Assembly (NCBI GenBank): GCA_018065375.1
Contig: JAGHTJ010000046.1
Coordinates: 1-15,912, forward strand
Direction: 5' to 3'
DNA from: Candidatus Equinaster intestinalis
GTDB taxonomy: Bacteria > Bacillota_A > Clostridia > Oscillospirales > Acutalibacteraceae
DNA: 15,912 bases
The notes below the pieces were generated by a model. It was given only the letters and a program-made list of their open reading frames with translations, searched no databases and was not told where the DNA came from. A program made the position numbers and the translations under genes. Of this stretch, positions 6,444 through 13,509 are shown one piece after another; within the stretch, counting starts at the first letter, position 1, and each line of letters begins with the position of its first letter.

Positions 6444-8794
6444 CACATTACCACCAGAATTCCCACCGTATGAACAAGGAGTGCAGCTATCCAGGCTATT
6501 GCGCATTGTCCTACAACAACCAAAGCCGCCCACCTTCCGCCGAGCTCACGTTTAACTGCCGCCGTTGCCGCAACGCAGGGTGTATAAAGCAGGCAGAAAA
6601 CCAGCATTGATGCCGCCGAAACCGGTGACATCACCGCCGTTATACCTACACCCGCCGTTAAAACTTCAAGAGTTGAAACAACGCTTTCCTTTGCCATAAA
6701 GCCGGCTATAAGCGCCGTAACTATCCACCAGCTGCCGAGTCCCACCGGTTTGAATACCGGGGCAATAAATCCTGCAAGAGACGCCAAAATGCTGTTCTCC
6801 GAATCGTTTACAATATTAAATCCGAAATCGAAGGTTTGCAGGAACCATACAACTATTGATGCCACGAAAATTACCGTAAAGGCTCTCTGTAAAAAGTCCT
6901 TTGCCTTATCCCAAAGGAGCATAAGAACATTTTTAGCGCCGGGGAGACGGTAGTTTGGCAGTTCCATAACAAACGGCACGGCATTTCCCTTAAATACGGT
7001 GTTTTTGGAGATTAAAGCAACTATTATTCCCACAAAAATTCCGAGCAGATAAAGCCCTATCATAATAAGTCCGCTGTATTTCGGGAAAAACGTGCGGGCA
7101 AAAAATCCGTAAATCGGAAGCTTTGCGGTACAGCTCATAAACGGAGTGAGCAGGATTGTCATTTTACGGTCTCTTGCGCTCGGCAGAGTGCGTGACGCCA
7201 TAACTCCCGGCACGGTACAGCCAAAGCCTATAAGCATAGGCACGATGCTTCTGCCCGAAAGACCTATTCTTCGGAGCATTTTATCGGTTACAAAGGCAAC
7301 CCTCGCCATATAGCCGCTATCCTCCAAAATCGAAAGGAAGAAAAAGAGAACAACTATTATCGGCAAAAAGGAAAGAACACTGCCTACACCTGTAAATATA
7401 CCGTCAATAATCAGCGAATGCAAAACCTCGTTTACATTCGCCCCGGTAAGAAGATTATCTACCAGCGCGGTAAGCTTATCAATGCCCATTTGAAGCAGAT
7501 TTTGGAGCGCCGCCCCCACTACATTAAAGGTGAGGTAGAAAACGAGCGCCATTATAGCTATAAATGACGGTATTGCCGTAAATTTTCCGGTAAGTATCTT
7601 ATCAATTTTGCGGGAGCGTATATGCTCCTTGCTTTCTTTCGGCTTTACAACCGTTTTATCGCACAAATCCTTTATAAAGGAAAAACGCATATCGGCGATG
7701 GCGGCGGCGCGGTCGAGCCCGCTTTCGCTTTCCATCTGTACTATAATATGCTCGAGCATATCCGCTTCATTAGCATCAAGACCGAGCCTTGCTTTTATCC
7801 TTTCATCCCCCTCAACGAGCTTACTTGCCGCAAATCGCACCGGAATATCCGCCTTGGCGGCGTGGTCTTCTATTAGGTGCATAATTCCGTGGAGGGCTCT
7901 GTGAACGGCTCCGCCGCGTTTATTTTCATTGCAGAAATCCATTCTGCCGGGAGCTTCTCTATACTGCGCTATATGAACGGCGTGTTTTATAAGCTCATCA
8001 ACACCCTCGTTTTTAGCCGCAGAAATAGGTACTACCGGTATACCGAGCAGTTCCTCCATTTCGTTGATACGGATAGTTCCGCCGTTGCCGCGCACCTCGT
8101 CCATCATATTAAGGGCAAGCACCATCGGAACACCGAGCTCCATAAGCTGAAGCGTAAGATAAAGGTTTCGCTCGATATTGGTTGCATCTACAATATTTAT
8201 AATGCCCTTCGGCTTTTCTTCAAGTATAAAGCGGCGGGAAACGATTTCCTCGGCGCTATAAGGAGAAAGTGAATAAATGCCGGGTAAATCGGTAACAAGT
8301 GTGTTTTCTTTATTTTTAATCGGGCCGCTTTTGCCCTCAACCGTAACACCCGGGAAATTGCCTACGTGCTGATTAGAGCCGGTAAGCTGATTGAAAAGGG
8401 TGGTTTTTCCGCAATTCTGATTACCTGCCAAGGCAAAAGTAAGGGTTGTGCCTTTAGGCAGAGGGTTGGCTTCCTTTTTAACGTGATATTTACCGTCTTC
8501 ACCGAGTCCCGGGTGGGCGCCAGATTTTTTGCGCGTAATTCCGCAAACGGTGGGTTCTTTTCTATTTTCGGTTATCTCGCAGATTTCGATTTTTTCGGCA
8601 TCGGCTTTGCGCAGAGTAAGCTCGTAGCCATGAACCATAAACTCTATCGGGTCGCCCATCGGGGCATACTTTACGAGGGTAATTTCGGTATCGGGAATTA
8701 CACCCATATCGAGAAAGTGCTGACGAAGACTGCCGCTACCGCCAACCGCGGTGATAACTGCCGTCTGCCCGATTTTTAAATCCAATAAGGTCAT
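6443..8794 (-). CDS. feoB: Ferrous iron transporter, FeoA-FeoB fusion
   Basis: This inner-membrane protein imports Fe2+ with a cytoplasmic GTPase switch. The 783 residues hold an N-terminal FeoA (SH3-like) domain (1-75, MTLLDLKIGQTAVI to EKIEICEI), a 40-residue linker, then FeoB: G1 GNQNCGKTT (124-132), G2 Thr151 in PGVTVEGK, G3 DLPG (169-172), G4 NMMD (229-232), G5 SAAK (258-261), a helical regulatory region, and a polytopic permease with the paired gate motifs (GYMARVAFVTDKMLRRIGLSGRS; LIGFGCTVPGVMASR; LYTPCVAA). FeoA is usually a separate protein, so this is a fusion, known in Clostridia. ATG at 8794 follows AAGGAG by 8 nt. A promoter and palindromic operator candidate lie just upstream, and the Cys-rich peptide gene overlaps its stop. 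Confidence 0.97.
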   Translation of the reverse strand: MTLLDLKIGQTAVITAVGGSGSLRQHFLDMGVIPDTEITLVKYAPMGDPIEFMVHGYELTLRKADAEKIEICEITENRKEPTVCGITRKKSGAHPGLGEDGKYHVKKEANPLPKGTTLTFALAGNQNCGKTTLFNQLTGSNQHVGNFPGVTVEGKSGPIKNKENTLVTDLPGIYSLSPYSAEEIVSRRFILEEKPKGIINIVDATNIERNLYLTLQLMELGVPMVLALNMMDEVRGNGGTIRINEMEELLGIPVVPISAAKNEGVDELIKHAVHIAQYREAPGRMDFCNENKRGGAVHRALHGIMHLIEDHAAKADIPVRFAASKLVEGDERIKARLGLDANEADMLEHIIVQMESESGLDRAAAIADMRFSFIKDLCDKTVVKPKESKEHIRSRKIDKILTGKFTAIPSFIAIMALVFYLTFNVVGAALQNLLQMGIDKLTALVDNLLTGANVNEVLHSLIIDGIFTGVGSVLSFLPIIVVLFFFLSILEDSGYMARVAFVTDKMLRRIGLSGRSIVPMLIGFGCTVPGVMASRTLPSARDRKMTILLTPFMSCTAKLPIYGFFARTFFPKYSGLIMIGLYLLGIFVGIIVALISKNTVFKGNAVPFVMELPNYRLPGAKNVLMLLWDKAKDFLQRAFTVIFVASIVVWFLQTFDFGFNIVNDSENSILASLAGFIAPVFKPVGLGSWWIVTALIAGFMAKESVVSTLEVLTAGVGITAVMSPVSAASMLVFCLLYTPCVAATAAVKRELGGRWAALVVVGQCAIAWIAALLVHTVGILVVM

Positions 8795-8820
8795 ACTCTG
8801 CTCTCCTTGCCGTTTTTTGA

Positions 8821-8836
8821 GTTAGCCTATGCTAAC
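8821..8836. promoter_or_regulatory. Palindromic operator candidate for a metal-responsive repressor
   Basis: GTTAGCCTATGCTAAC is an inverted repeat with 6-bp arms GTTAGC/GCTAAC around CTAT. It starts a few bases after the predicted feoB transcription start, where a bound repressor would block the polymerase. Half-sites with TTAG/CTAA resemble operators of the DtxR/IdeR class of iron repressors rather than the AT-rich Fur box. The link to a particular regulator is inference; as RNA it could also form a small hairpin. Confidence 0.55.
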
Positions 8837-8846
8837 CGTAGCTTAT

Positions 8847-8875
8847 ATTATACACATTATAATATAAAAAATCAA
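8847..8875 (-). promoter_or_regulatory. Sigma-A promoter of the feo operon
   Basis: Minus-strand TTGATT (8870-8875) and a perfect TATAAT (8847-8852) are 17 nt apart in very AT-rich DNA. Predicted start near 8840, giving a 45-nt leader to the feoB ATG that contains the palindrome and the Shine-Dalgarno. Confidence 0.8.
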
Positions 8876-8914
8876 GGGTTTTTAAAATTAAAATTTATTT
8901 TTTTGCGGATAAAA

Positions 8915-9034
8915 ACGGAATTTCTCTGCCGCTTGCGCGGTTTCCCTCCCTTTAAAGCAAGGGGCACCGGAACAATATTATTAAATTGCATAAATTCGGG
9001 AAGATGCGGGACTATGTGGTCATCGTCCCCTACG
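8915..9034. repeat. GC-rich palindromic intergenic repeat-like stretch
   Basis: Between the rhaD terminator and the AT-rich feo promoter lies non-coding DNA of different composition. It has CCGC-TTGC-GCGG (near 8933-8944), CCCTT...AAGGG (near 8950-8965), and GGGACTATGTGGTCATCGTCCC (9008-9029), an imperfect hairpin with GGGAC/GTCCC and ATG/CAT arms. This last unit ends CCCCTAC, exactly as does the hairpin at 9056-9074. Such CCCCTAC-tagged palindromes recall short dispersed intergenic repeats of Oscillospirales genomes; I cannot see other genomic copies, so dispersal is inferred. No credible ORF is present in this intergenic stretch. Confidence 0.45.
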
Positions 9035-9050
9035 GTTGCCCATTAAATTT

Positions 9051-9074
9051 GAAAAGGGAGGGCAATGCCCTCCC
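9051..9074 (-). terminator. Hairpin terminator candidate after rhaD
   Basis: A perfect 8-bp stem GGGAGGGC/GCCCTCCC (9056-9063 with 9067-9074) closes a 3-nt loop and is followed on the minus strand by only TTTTC. It lies about 23 nt after the rhaD stop. The stem is very strong but the T-tract is short, and it shares the CCCCTAC flank with the neighbouring palindrome, so it may be a repeat unit acting as a terminator. Confidence 0.6.
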
Positions 9075-9096
9075 CTACATTTTTATTTTTCTGCAA

Positions 9097-9912
9097 TTAC
9101 AGATTAAGGAAATCCTTACGGTAATCTACGCCGAAATACTCGGCGAGCTCTACCATTTCGGTATCCTTAATTGTATTTACTCTCGGCAGGTGTGCGGTGA
9201 GCATATAAATCTGTGCCGCTTTTTCAACCGTTTCGATAAGGCCGAAGGTTTCGTCAATATCCTTGCCTGCTCCGTAAATACCGTGCATACCCCAAACAAC
9301 GAGGCGGAATTCTTTCATCTTTTCGGCAGTAGCTTCACCTATCGAGTTTGTGCCGCAAAGCATCCAGGGAAGAACGCCTACACCGTCCGGGAAAACCACT
9401 ATACACTCGGTACACATTTCCCAAAGAGTATGGGTGAATTTCTTTTCATCGAGTTCGTGAACATAGTTCATAGCAAGAGTATATGTCGGGTGGCAGTGCA
9501 TTACAACACGATTTTCGGGATTAACCTCCAATCGCGCCATGTGGCTCATAAGGTGAGCCGGAAGCTCGGAGGTAAATTTGCCGCCGTCCTTATATCCCCA
9601 AAGAAGCTCGGCGGTTGTACCGTCAGCCGCTATGCGGATAATACCGAGATTGGTTTCGGGGTCGTCTGCAACATTTTTGAAATACTTGCCGGTACCCGTT
9701 ACGATGAATATTTTTCCGATGAGCTTTTTGGCATCAAAGCCGGTGGGAATGGTGCGAAGAACATTACCCAAATCAAGGTACTCCGCAACCTCTTTTTCCT
9801 CGAGCATATAGCTTATATTTCCGCCGTTTCTTTCGTCCCAACCGAGGCGGTACATATTGGCGGTGATTTTCTGCATCTCTTTTACAAAAGGTGCCTCAAA
9901 AATGTTTTTCAT
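9097..9912 (-). CDS. rhaD: Rhamnulose-1-phosphate aldolase
   Basis: A zinc-dependent class II aldolase that splits L-rhamnulose 1-phosphate into dihydroxyacetone phosphate and L-lactaldehyde, the last dedicated step of rhamnose breakdown. The 271 residues align along their whole length with the 274-residue E. coli enzyme: GWDERNGGNIS (24-34), FIVTGTGKYFKNV (69-81), TSELPAHLMSH (114-124), MHCHPT (138-143), TECIVVFPDGVGVLPWM (168-184) and WGMHGIYGAG (207-216). The predicted zinc ligands His139, His141 and His210 and catalytic Glu116 are all present. It starts one base after the rhaA stop, with AAGGGAAG about 10 nt upstream, as the last gene of rhaB-rhaA-rhaD. Fuculose aldolases are much shorter and differ, so RhaD is preferred. 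Confidence 0.97.
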   Translation of the reverse strand: MKNIFEAPFVKEMQKITANMYRLGWDERNGGNISYMLEEKEVAEYLDLGNVLRTIPTGFDAKKLIGKIFIVTGTGKYFKNVADDPETNLGIIRIAADGTTAELLWGYKDGGKFTSELPAHLMSHMARLEVNPENRVVMHCHPTYTLAMNYVHELDEKKFTHTLWEMCTECIVVFPDGVGVLPWMLCGTNSIGEATAEKMKEFRLVVWGMHGIYGAGKDIDETFGLIETVEKAAQIYMLTAHLPRVNTIKDTEMVELAEYFGVDYRKDFLNL

Positions 9913-9913
9913 T

Positions 9914-11155
9914 TTAGTTTCTTCCCTTCAAAACTTCTTCTTCGTATTTTTTGATTTCGCCGATATAGCTGTTTTCACAGCCGCTTCTCTTTAAGAATTC
10001 TTCCCAAACATCGCCGAGCGGCAAAAGCTTGATTTCCTCCTTAAGCGCCATAAGCGAGGTGAAATCGGCTGTATCCTGCAGCTTCTTCATTTCCTCATTG
10101 GGCTGCAAAAGGGCGAACAAAAGTGCCTTTTGAACATTACGAACACCGGTCACCCAAGCAGATATACGGTTGATTGAAGCATCGAAATAGTCGGTAGCGA
10201 TAAATGCGCGGTCAAGCGCATCGTTTCTTACAATTTCCTGCATCATTTCCTTGGTTTCATCATCGAAAAGAACTACATGGTCGCTATCCCAGCGCACGCC
10301 TCTTGTTACGTGAAGCGCAATCTTCTCGCTGAAAAGGAGAAGTGACGGAATTTTATCCGAAACAACCTCTGTAGGATGATAATGACCGTTATCCATAAGA
10401 GGAGTAATATTATTTTTTGCCGAATATGTAAGGCAGAACTCTGCCGAACCCGCAGTATAGCTTTCAAGACCTATACCGAATACCTTTGATTCGATTGTGG
10501 GATAAACCTTGGTTTTATCGTAGGGCTGTGCAAAAATTTCATCGAGTGATTTTTTATATCTTGCACGGGGGCCGAAGCGGTCAGCCGGAATATCCTTGAA
10601 GCCGTCCGGAATCCAGAAATTGATAACACAGGGCTCGCCGGTTTCGTTTGCGAAATACTCTGCAATAGTCATACAGCGTTTGCCGTGCTCAACCCAGAAT
10701 TTACGTACCGTTTCATCGGGTGAAGAAAGGGTTAAATTATCCTTTACCATAGCGTGGGAAAAGAAGGTGGGGTTAAAATCAAGACCGGTGCCCAGCTTCT
10801 TTGCCAAATCTACCCACGGTTTAAAATGCTTGGGAGTGATAGCATCACGGTCGGCAAATTCGCCGTCCTCAAAAATTGCATAGCAGGCGTGAACATTGAT
10901 TTTCTTCTTTCCGCCGATAAGCGAAAACGCCTTTTCTATATCCTGCATAAGCTCGGAAGGTGTAGTAGCCTTGCCGGGATAGTTTCCGGTAGTTTGAATA
11001 CCGCCGGAAAGGGAGGATTTACTGTCAAATCCCACTACATCGTCTCCCTGCCAGCAATGTACCGAAATGCAGGTGTTTTCGAGCGCCTTTATTGCCTTTT
11101 CGGTATCAACGCCGTACTGCTCGTAAATTTTCTTCGCACTTTCGTATCTTTCCAT
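9914..11155 (-). CDS. rhaA: L-rhamnose isomerase
   Basis: Interconverts L-rhamnose and L-rhamnulose, a metal-dependent (Mn/Zn) TIM-barrel reaction. Length 413 residues, near the 419 of E. coli. Recognised by SVHCWQGDDVVGF (31-43), GNYPGKA (58-64), LDFNPTFFSH (125-134), WIPDGFKD (181-188), GLESYTAGS (229-237), LMDNGHYHPTEVVSDKIPS (253-271) and RGVRWDSDHVVLFDDE (285-300). By comparison with E. coli the metal ligands would be Glu231, Asp255, His282, Asp290 and Asp292, all present. The ATG at 11155 shares one base with the rhaB stop (TAATG), with AGGAG just upstream and AAAGGAG a little further, so translation is coupled. It is the middle gene of the rha operon. Confidence 0.97.
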   Translation of the reverse strand: MERYESAKKIYEQYGVDTEKAIKALENTCISVHCWQGDDVVGFDSKSSLSGGIQTTGNYPGKATTPSELMQDIEKAFSLIGGKKKINVHACYAIFEDGEFADRDAITPKHFKPWVDLAKKLGTGLDFNPTFFSHAMVKDNLTLSSPDETVRKFWVEHGKRCMTIAEYFANETGEPCVINFWIPDGFKDIPADRFGPRARYKKSLDEIFAQPYDKTKVYPTIESKVFGIGLESYTAGSAEFCLTYSAKNNITPLMDNGHYHPTEVVSDKIPSLLLFSEKIALHVTRGVRWDSDHVVLFDDETKEMMQEIVRNDALDRAFIATDYFDASINRISAWVTGVRNVQKALLFALLQPNEEMKKLQDTADFTSLMALKEEIKLLPLGDVWEEFLKRSGCENSYIGEIKKYEEEVLKGRN

Positions 11156-12528
11156 TACTCCTCAATCTCCTTTATATTAAATGAATTTTTAACTATTTCA
11201 CGGGCCTTTAAAAGTCCGATATTTTCGCTTGCCATAATCTGCACGAGAATATTGCCGGTGGCAGTTCCCTCTTCAACTCCGGTATAAACCTTTTTACCGG
11301 TAAACTCTGCGGTAAGCCGATTAAGGTATTTATCCTTTGAGCCGCCGCCCACGATAAGTATACTCTCGATTTTCTTATTGCAGATTTTTTCAATCAGCTC
11401 TACGGTGTCCTTATAGGTTTGCGCGATGGATATATAAACGCTCTTTATTACATCGGCAATCGGCAAATCCTTTTCACCGAGATACTCTCTTACTGCTTCA
11501 ACCATACTTTCGGGAGCAACGAAAACCTGCGCATTGGGGTCAATTTTCTTATCGTATTTACTCTCCATTGCCATATACATCATTTCATCGTATGTATACT
11601 TTTTATCGAGATTTTTCCTTATATTCTGGAAAAGCCACATTCCCATAATGTTTTTAAGGTAACGGTAGCGGTATTCTACGCCGCCCTCGTTTGTAAAGTT
11701 GGCCTTTCTCGATTCCTCGCTCGTTACCGGAACAAGATTTTCGGTACCGATAAGGCTCCATGTTCCCGAAGAAATATAAACGCTCTTATCGTCTATCGGG
11801 CAGGAGGCAACGGCAGACGCCGTATCGTGGGTTCCGCAAAGGACAAAATCACAGTTAAAGCCTACCTTTTCGGCAATTTCGGGAGCTAATTTTCCGATTT
11901 TCGTACCCGGTACCTTAAGAGGAGCAAACAAATTTTTATCAATGCCTATTTTTGCGAAAATTTCATCATCGAAAACCTTTTTTTCGGCGTTTACCATACC
12001 GGTTGTTGTAGCATTGGTATATTCGTTTGAAATAACGCCGGTAAGCTTAAATGCAAGGTAATCGGGTATCATCAGGCAATATTTTGCCCTTTCGAGCTTG
12101 CCCGACTTCTTATCGCAGAAAAGCTGAAAAACCGTATTGAAAAACTGCATCTGAATACCGGTTTTACCGTAAAGCTCTTCAACACTTATCGGGAAATCCT
12201 CGCGGTAAGGCACACCGTCAGTTCTCGAATTTCTGTAAGCTACGGCAGGATAGATTTCCTTTTTATTTTCATCGAGCAGAACGTAATCAACGCCCCATGT
12301 ATCTATCGAAATGCTTTCGGGTTTTATGCCCATTTCTCCGCATTTTACCATACCGTTTATTACTTCGCGAAGGAGAGAATCTATATCCCAGATAAGCCCT
12401 TCATCGCTTTTTACCACGCCGTTATCAAAGCGGTAGATTTCTTCCAAGGTGAGTTTGCCGTTATCAAGCTTTCCGAGGATATGGCGACCAGAAGACGCGC
12501 CTATATCAACACTTAAATAATATTTCAA
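11155..12528 (-). CDS. rhaB: Rhamnulokinase
   Basis: A FGGY-family sugar kinase that phosphorylates L-rhamnulose at C1 with ATP. I choose the TTG at 12528 as start (457 residues, KYYLSVDIGASSGR): GGGAGGAG lies 7 nt upstream, and the 20 in-frame codons before it span the ribosome binding site and lack family similarity. Motifs: nucleotide-binding DIGASSGRHILGKL (8-21), substrate-contact DTWGVDYVLLDE (76-87), GTHDTASAVASCP (232-244) with likely catalytic base Asp235, SSGTWSLIG (253-261), and the C-terminal ATP-site VGGGSKDKYLNRL. Somewhat shorter than E. coli RhaB (489). First gene of rhaB-rhaA-rhaD. No rhamnose transporter, mutarotase or regulator is in this window. Confidence 0.95.
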   Translation of the reverse strand: MKYYLSVDIGASSGRHILGKLDNGKLTLEEIYRFDNGVVKSDEGLIWDIDSLLREVINGMVKCGEMGIKPESISIDTWGVDYVLLDENKKEIYPAVAYRNSRTDGVPYREDFPISVEELYGKTGIQMQFFNTVFQLFCDKKSGKLERAKYCLMIPDYLAFKLTGVISNEYTNATTTGMVNAEKKVFDDEIFAKIGIDKNLFAPLKVPGTKIGKLAPEIAEKVGFNCDFVLCGTHDTASAVASCPIDDKSVYISSGTWSLIGTENLVPVTSEESRKANFTNEGGVEYRYRYLKNIMGMWLFQNIRKNLDKKYTYDEMMYMAMESKYDKKIDPNAQVFVAPESMVEAVREYLGEKDLPIADVIKSVYISIAQTYKDTVELIEKICNKKIESILIVGGGSKDKYLNRLTAEFTGKKVYTGVEEGTATGNILVQIMASENIGLLKAREIVKNSFNIKEIEE

Positions 12529-12559
12529 ATTAAACTCCTCCCAAAACTTATACTGTAAT

Positions 12560-12588
12560 ATTTTAACATAATATAAACAAAAACGCAA
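12560..12588 (-). promoter_or_regulatory. Predicted rha operon promoter
   Basis: Minus-strand TTGCGT (12583-12588) and TAAAAT (12560-12565) are 17 nt apart. Start would be near 12553, about 25 nt before the TTG start of rhaB. The -35 is inside the 3' arm of the terminator stem of the preceding gene. I saw no clear catabolite-repression (cre) site between it and rhaB. Confidence 0.55.
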
Positions 12589-12631
12589 GATTTACTTAAA
12601 CTCCTTTCGGCGTTTTTTTATCTTGCGTTTT
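12571..12631 (-). terminator. Long rod-like terminator after the membrane-protein gene
   Basis: Two perfect 12-nt arms (AAAACGCAAGAT at 12580-12591 and its complement at 12620-12631) enclose 28 nt that themselves fold into a second stem (12598-12604 with 12609-12615, one mismatch, 4-nt loop; GAAA on the minus strand). On the minus strand the outer stem runs into TTTTTGTTT. It starts 11 nt after the upstream stop codon. The plus-strand side also ends in TTTT, so it could work both ways. Confidence 0.75.
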
Positions 12632-12642
12632 GCGATGTTTTT

Positions 12643-13458
12643 TTAAATATCAAAATCGGGGTCAAAGGTTTCCTTTGAATTTTGAATTTTAAGGCTCTTA
12701 TTATAATGGTAAACCGCGAAATTACAATGTGCGGTATAGCAGGCAAAAAGGTACGGCAGAGTAAATACCATGGGAATTATCAAAACCGATAATGCTATCC
12801 ATAAAATAAGGCTTAATGAAAGCGACAAAAATGCAATCGAGCTGATTTTCGATGCGCAGGAAGAAAGATGTATGGCTTCGTTTGCCGAAATACTGTCGTT
12901 TGCGGCAAAAATAAAGGGTGCCAGATAATAGCGGAGCATTACCATAGCAAATGCAAAAACGGCTGCTGCCCGCAAAAAAATCGAAACAATCCAAAGGTCG
13001 TTAAACCAAAGGGGTGTAACATTGCCGGTAAGAAAATCAAGCCTGCCGTGATATGCCAAATCGGCAATAAAGGAAGGCAGCATAAAAAGAAATCCGATTA
13101 TGAAAATCCTTACCGTAAAATTAAGCGTGAAGAAAAGAGCACGCAAATAATCGGTTTTTGAAGAAAAATAGAAAAAGAGCTCGCCTATTTTGGTTTCCTT
13201 ATCCAAAGACGCATATCTGAAGAAACGAACACAGCCCAACATAACCGGGCAGACAATCAGAACAAAAACGAATAATGCCGATACCGCCAGAAGTATTCCG
13301 GTGATTTTAAAGGGCATTTCAGCATACAGTAATTTGCCAATCATCGCAAAAATTATTATAAGAACAACCGGTATAAGCGCCGCGCAGGAGTTTTTTACCC
13401 ATTTGCCCTTAAGGTTTTCTATTGCCGTTGATTTAACCGCTTTACTTGTGGGAAACAC
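12643..13458 (-). CDS. Polytopic membrane protein, DUF975-like
   Basis: I do not recognise a function. The 271-residue protein has five or six predicted membrane segments (about 24-45, 52-77, 107-131, 157-184, 207-238), a basic N-terminus (KAVKSTAIENLKGKWVKN) and a hydrophilic acidic tail ending DPDFDI. The N-terminal 'AxENLKGKW' pattern and NDSISANEAIHLSS before the last hydrophobic region recall DUF975-type bacterial membrane proteins; this is a weak match from memory. The start is a GTG at 13458 with AAGAGG about 8 nt upstream. It lies between pcrA and the rha operon, has its own extended -10 candidate and a strong terminator, and so is probably monocistronic. No catalytic or transport motif was seen. 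Confidence 0.75.
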   Translation of the reverse strand: MFPTSKAVKSTAIENLKGKWVKNSCAALIPVVLIIIFAMIGKLLYAEMPFKITGILLAVSALFVFVLIVCPVMLGCVRFFRYASLDKETKIGELFFYFSSKTDYLRALFFTLNFTVRIFIIGFLFMLPSFIADLAYHGRLDFLTGNVTPLWFNDLWIVSIFLRAAAVFAFAMVMLRYYLAPFIFAANDSISANEAIHLSSCASKISSIAFLSLSLSLILWIALSVLIIPMVFTLPYLFACYTAHCNFAVYHYNKSLKIQNSKETFDPDFDI

Positions 13459-13482
13459 AGTATTCGCCTCTTTTCTCTTCCT

Positions 13483-13491
13483 ATTTTAGCA
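13483..13491 (-). promoter_or_regulatory. Extended -10 promoter candidate
   Basis: Minus-strand TGCTAAAAT is an extended -10 (TGn plus TAAAAT) 25 nt upstream of the GTG start of the membrane-protein gene. No good -35 stands at the usual distance. No clear terminator follows pcrA (13510), so readthrough from pcrA is also possible. Confidence 0.4.
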
Positions 13492-13509
13492 CAAAAATTC
13501 GCAAATGTA

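Noticed and set aside
6444..6533. N-terminal extension of the Cys-rich peptide to 6533
   Set aside because: The extension lies wholly inside feoB in another frame and the TGATG junction offers a better start at 6443; its cysteines (GCC, CTPC) are by-products of the feoB frame.
9097..9912. Fuculose-1-phosphate aldolase instead of RhaD
   Set aside because: Length and blocks match RhaD throughout, and the neighbours are rhamnose isomerase and rhamnulokinase.
8986..9954. 322-codon plus-strand open frame opposite rhaD
   Set aside because: It is antisense to a fully conserved RhaD with all catalytic residues, shows no recognisable domain, and has a composition typical of shadow frames.
11419..11889. 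156-codon plus-strand open frame opposite rhaB
   Set aside because: Antisense to conserved kinase sequence, no family resemblance and no convincing ribosome binding site.
12529..12588. Extended rhaB start at 12588
   Set aside because: The extra 20 codons span the ribosome binding site and predicted promoter -10; TTG at 12528 aligns with the family N-terminus.
12580..12631. Long inverted repeat as insertion-sequence ends or attachment site
   Set aside because: Only 28 nt lie between the arms, there is no transposase, and the T-tract after a stop codon fits a terminator.
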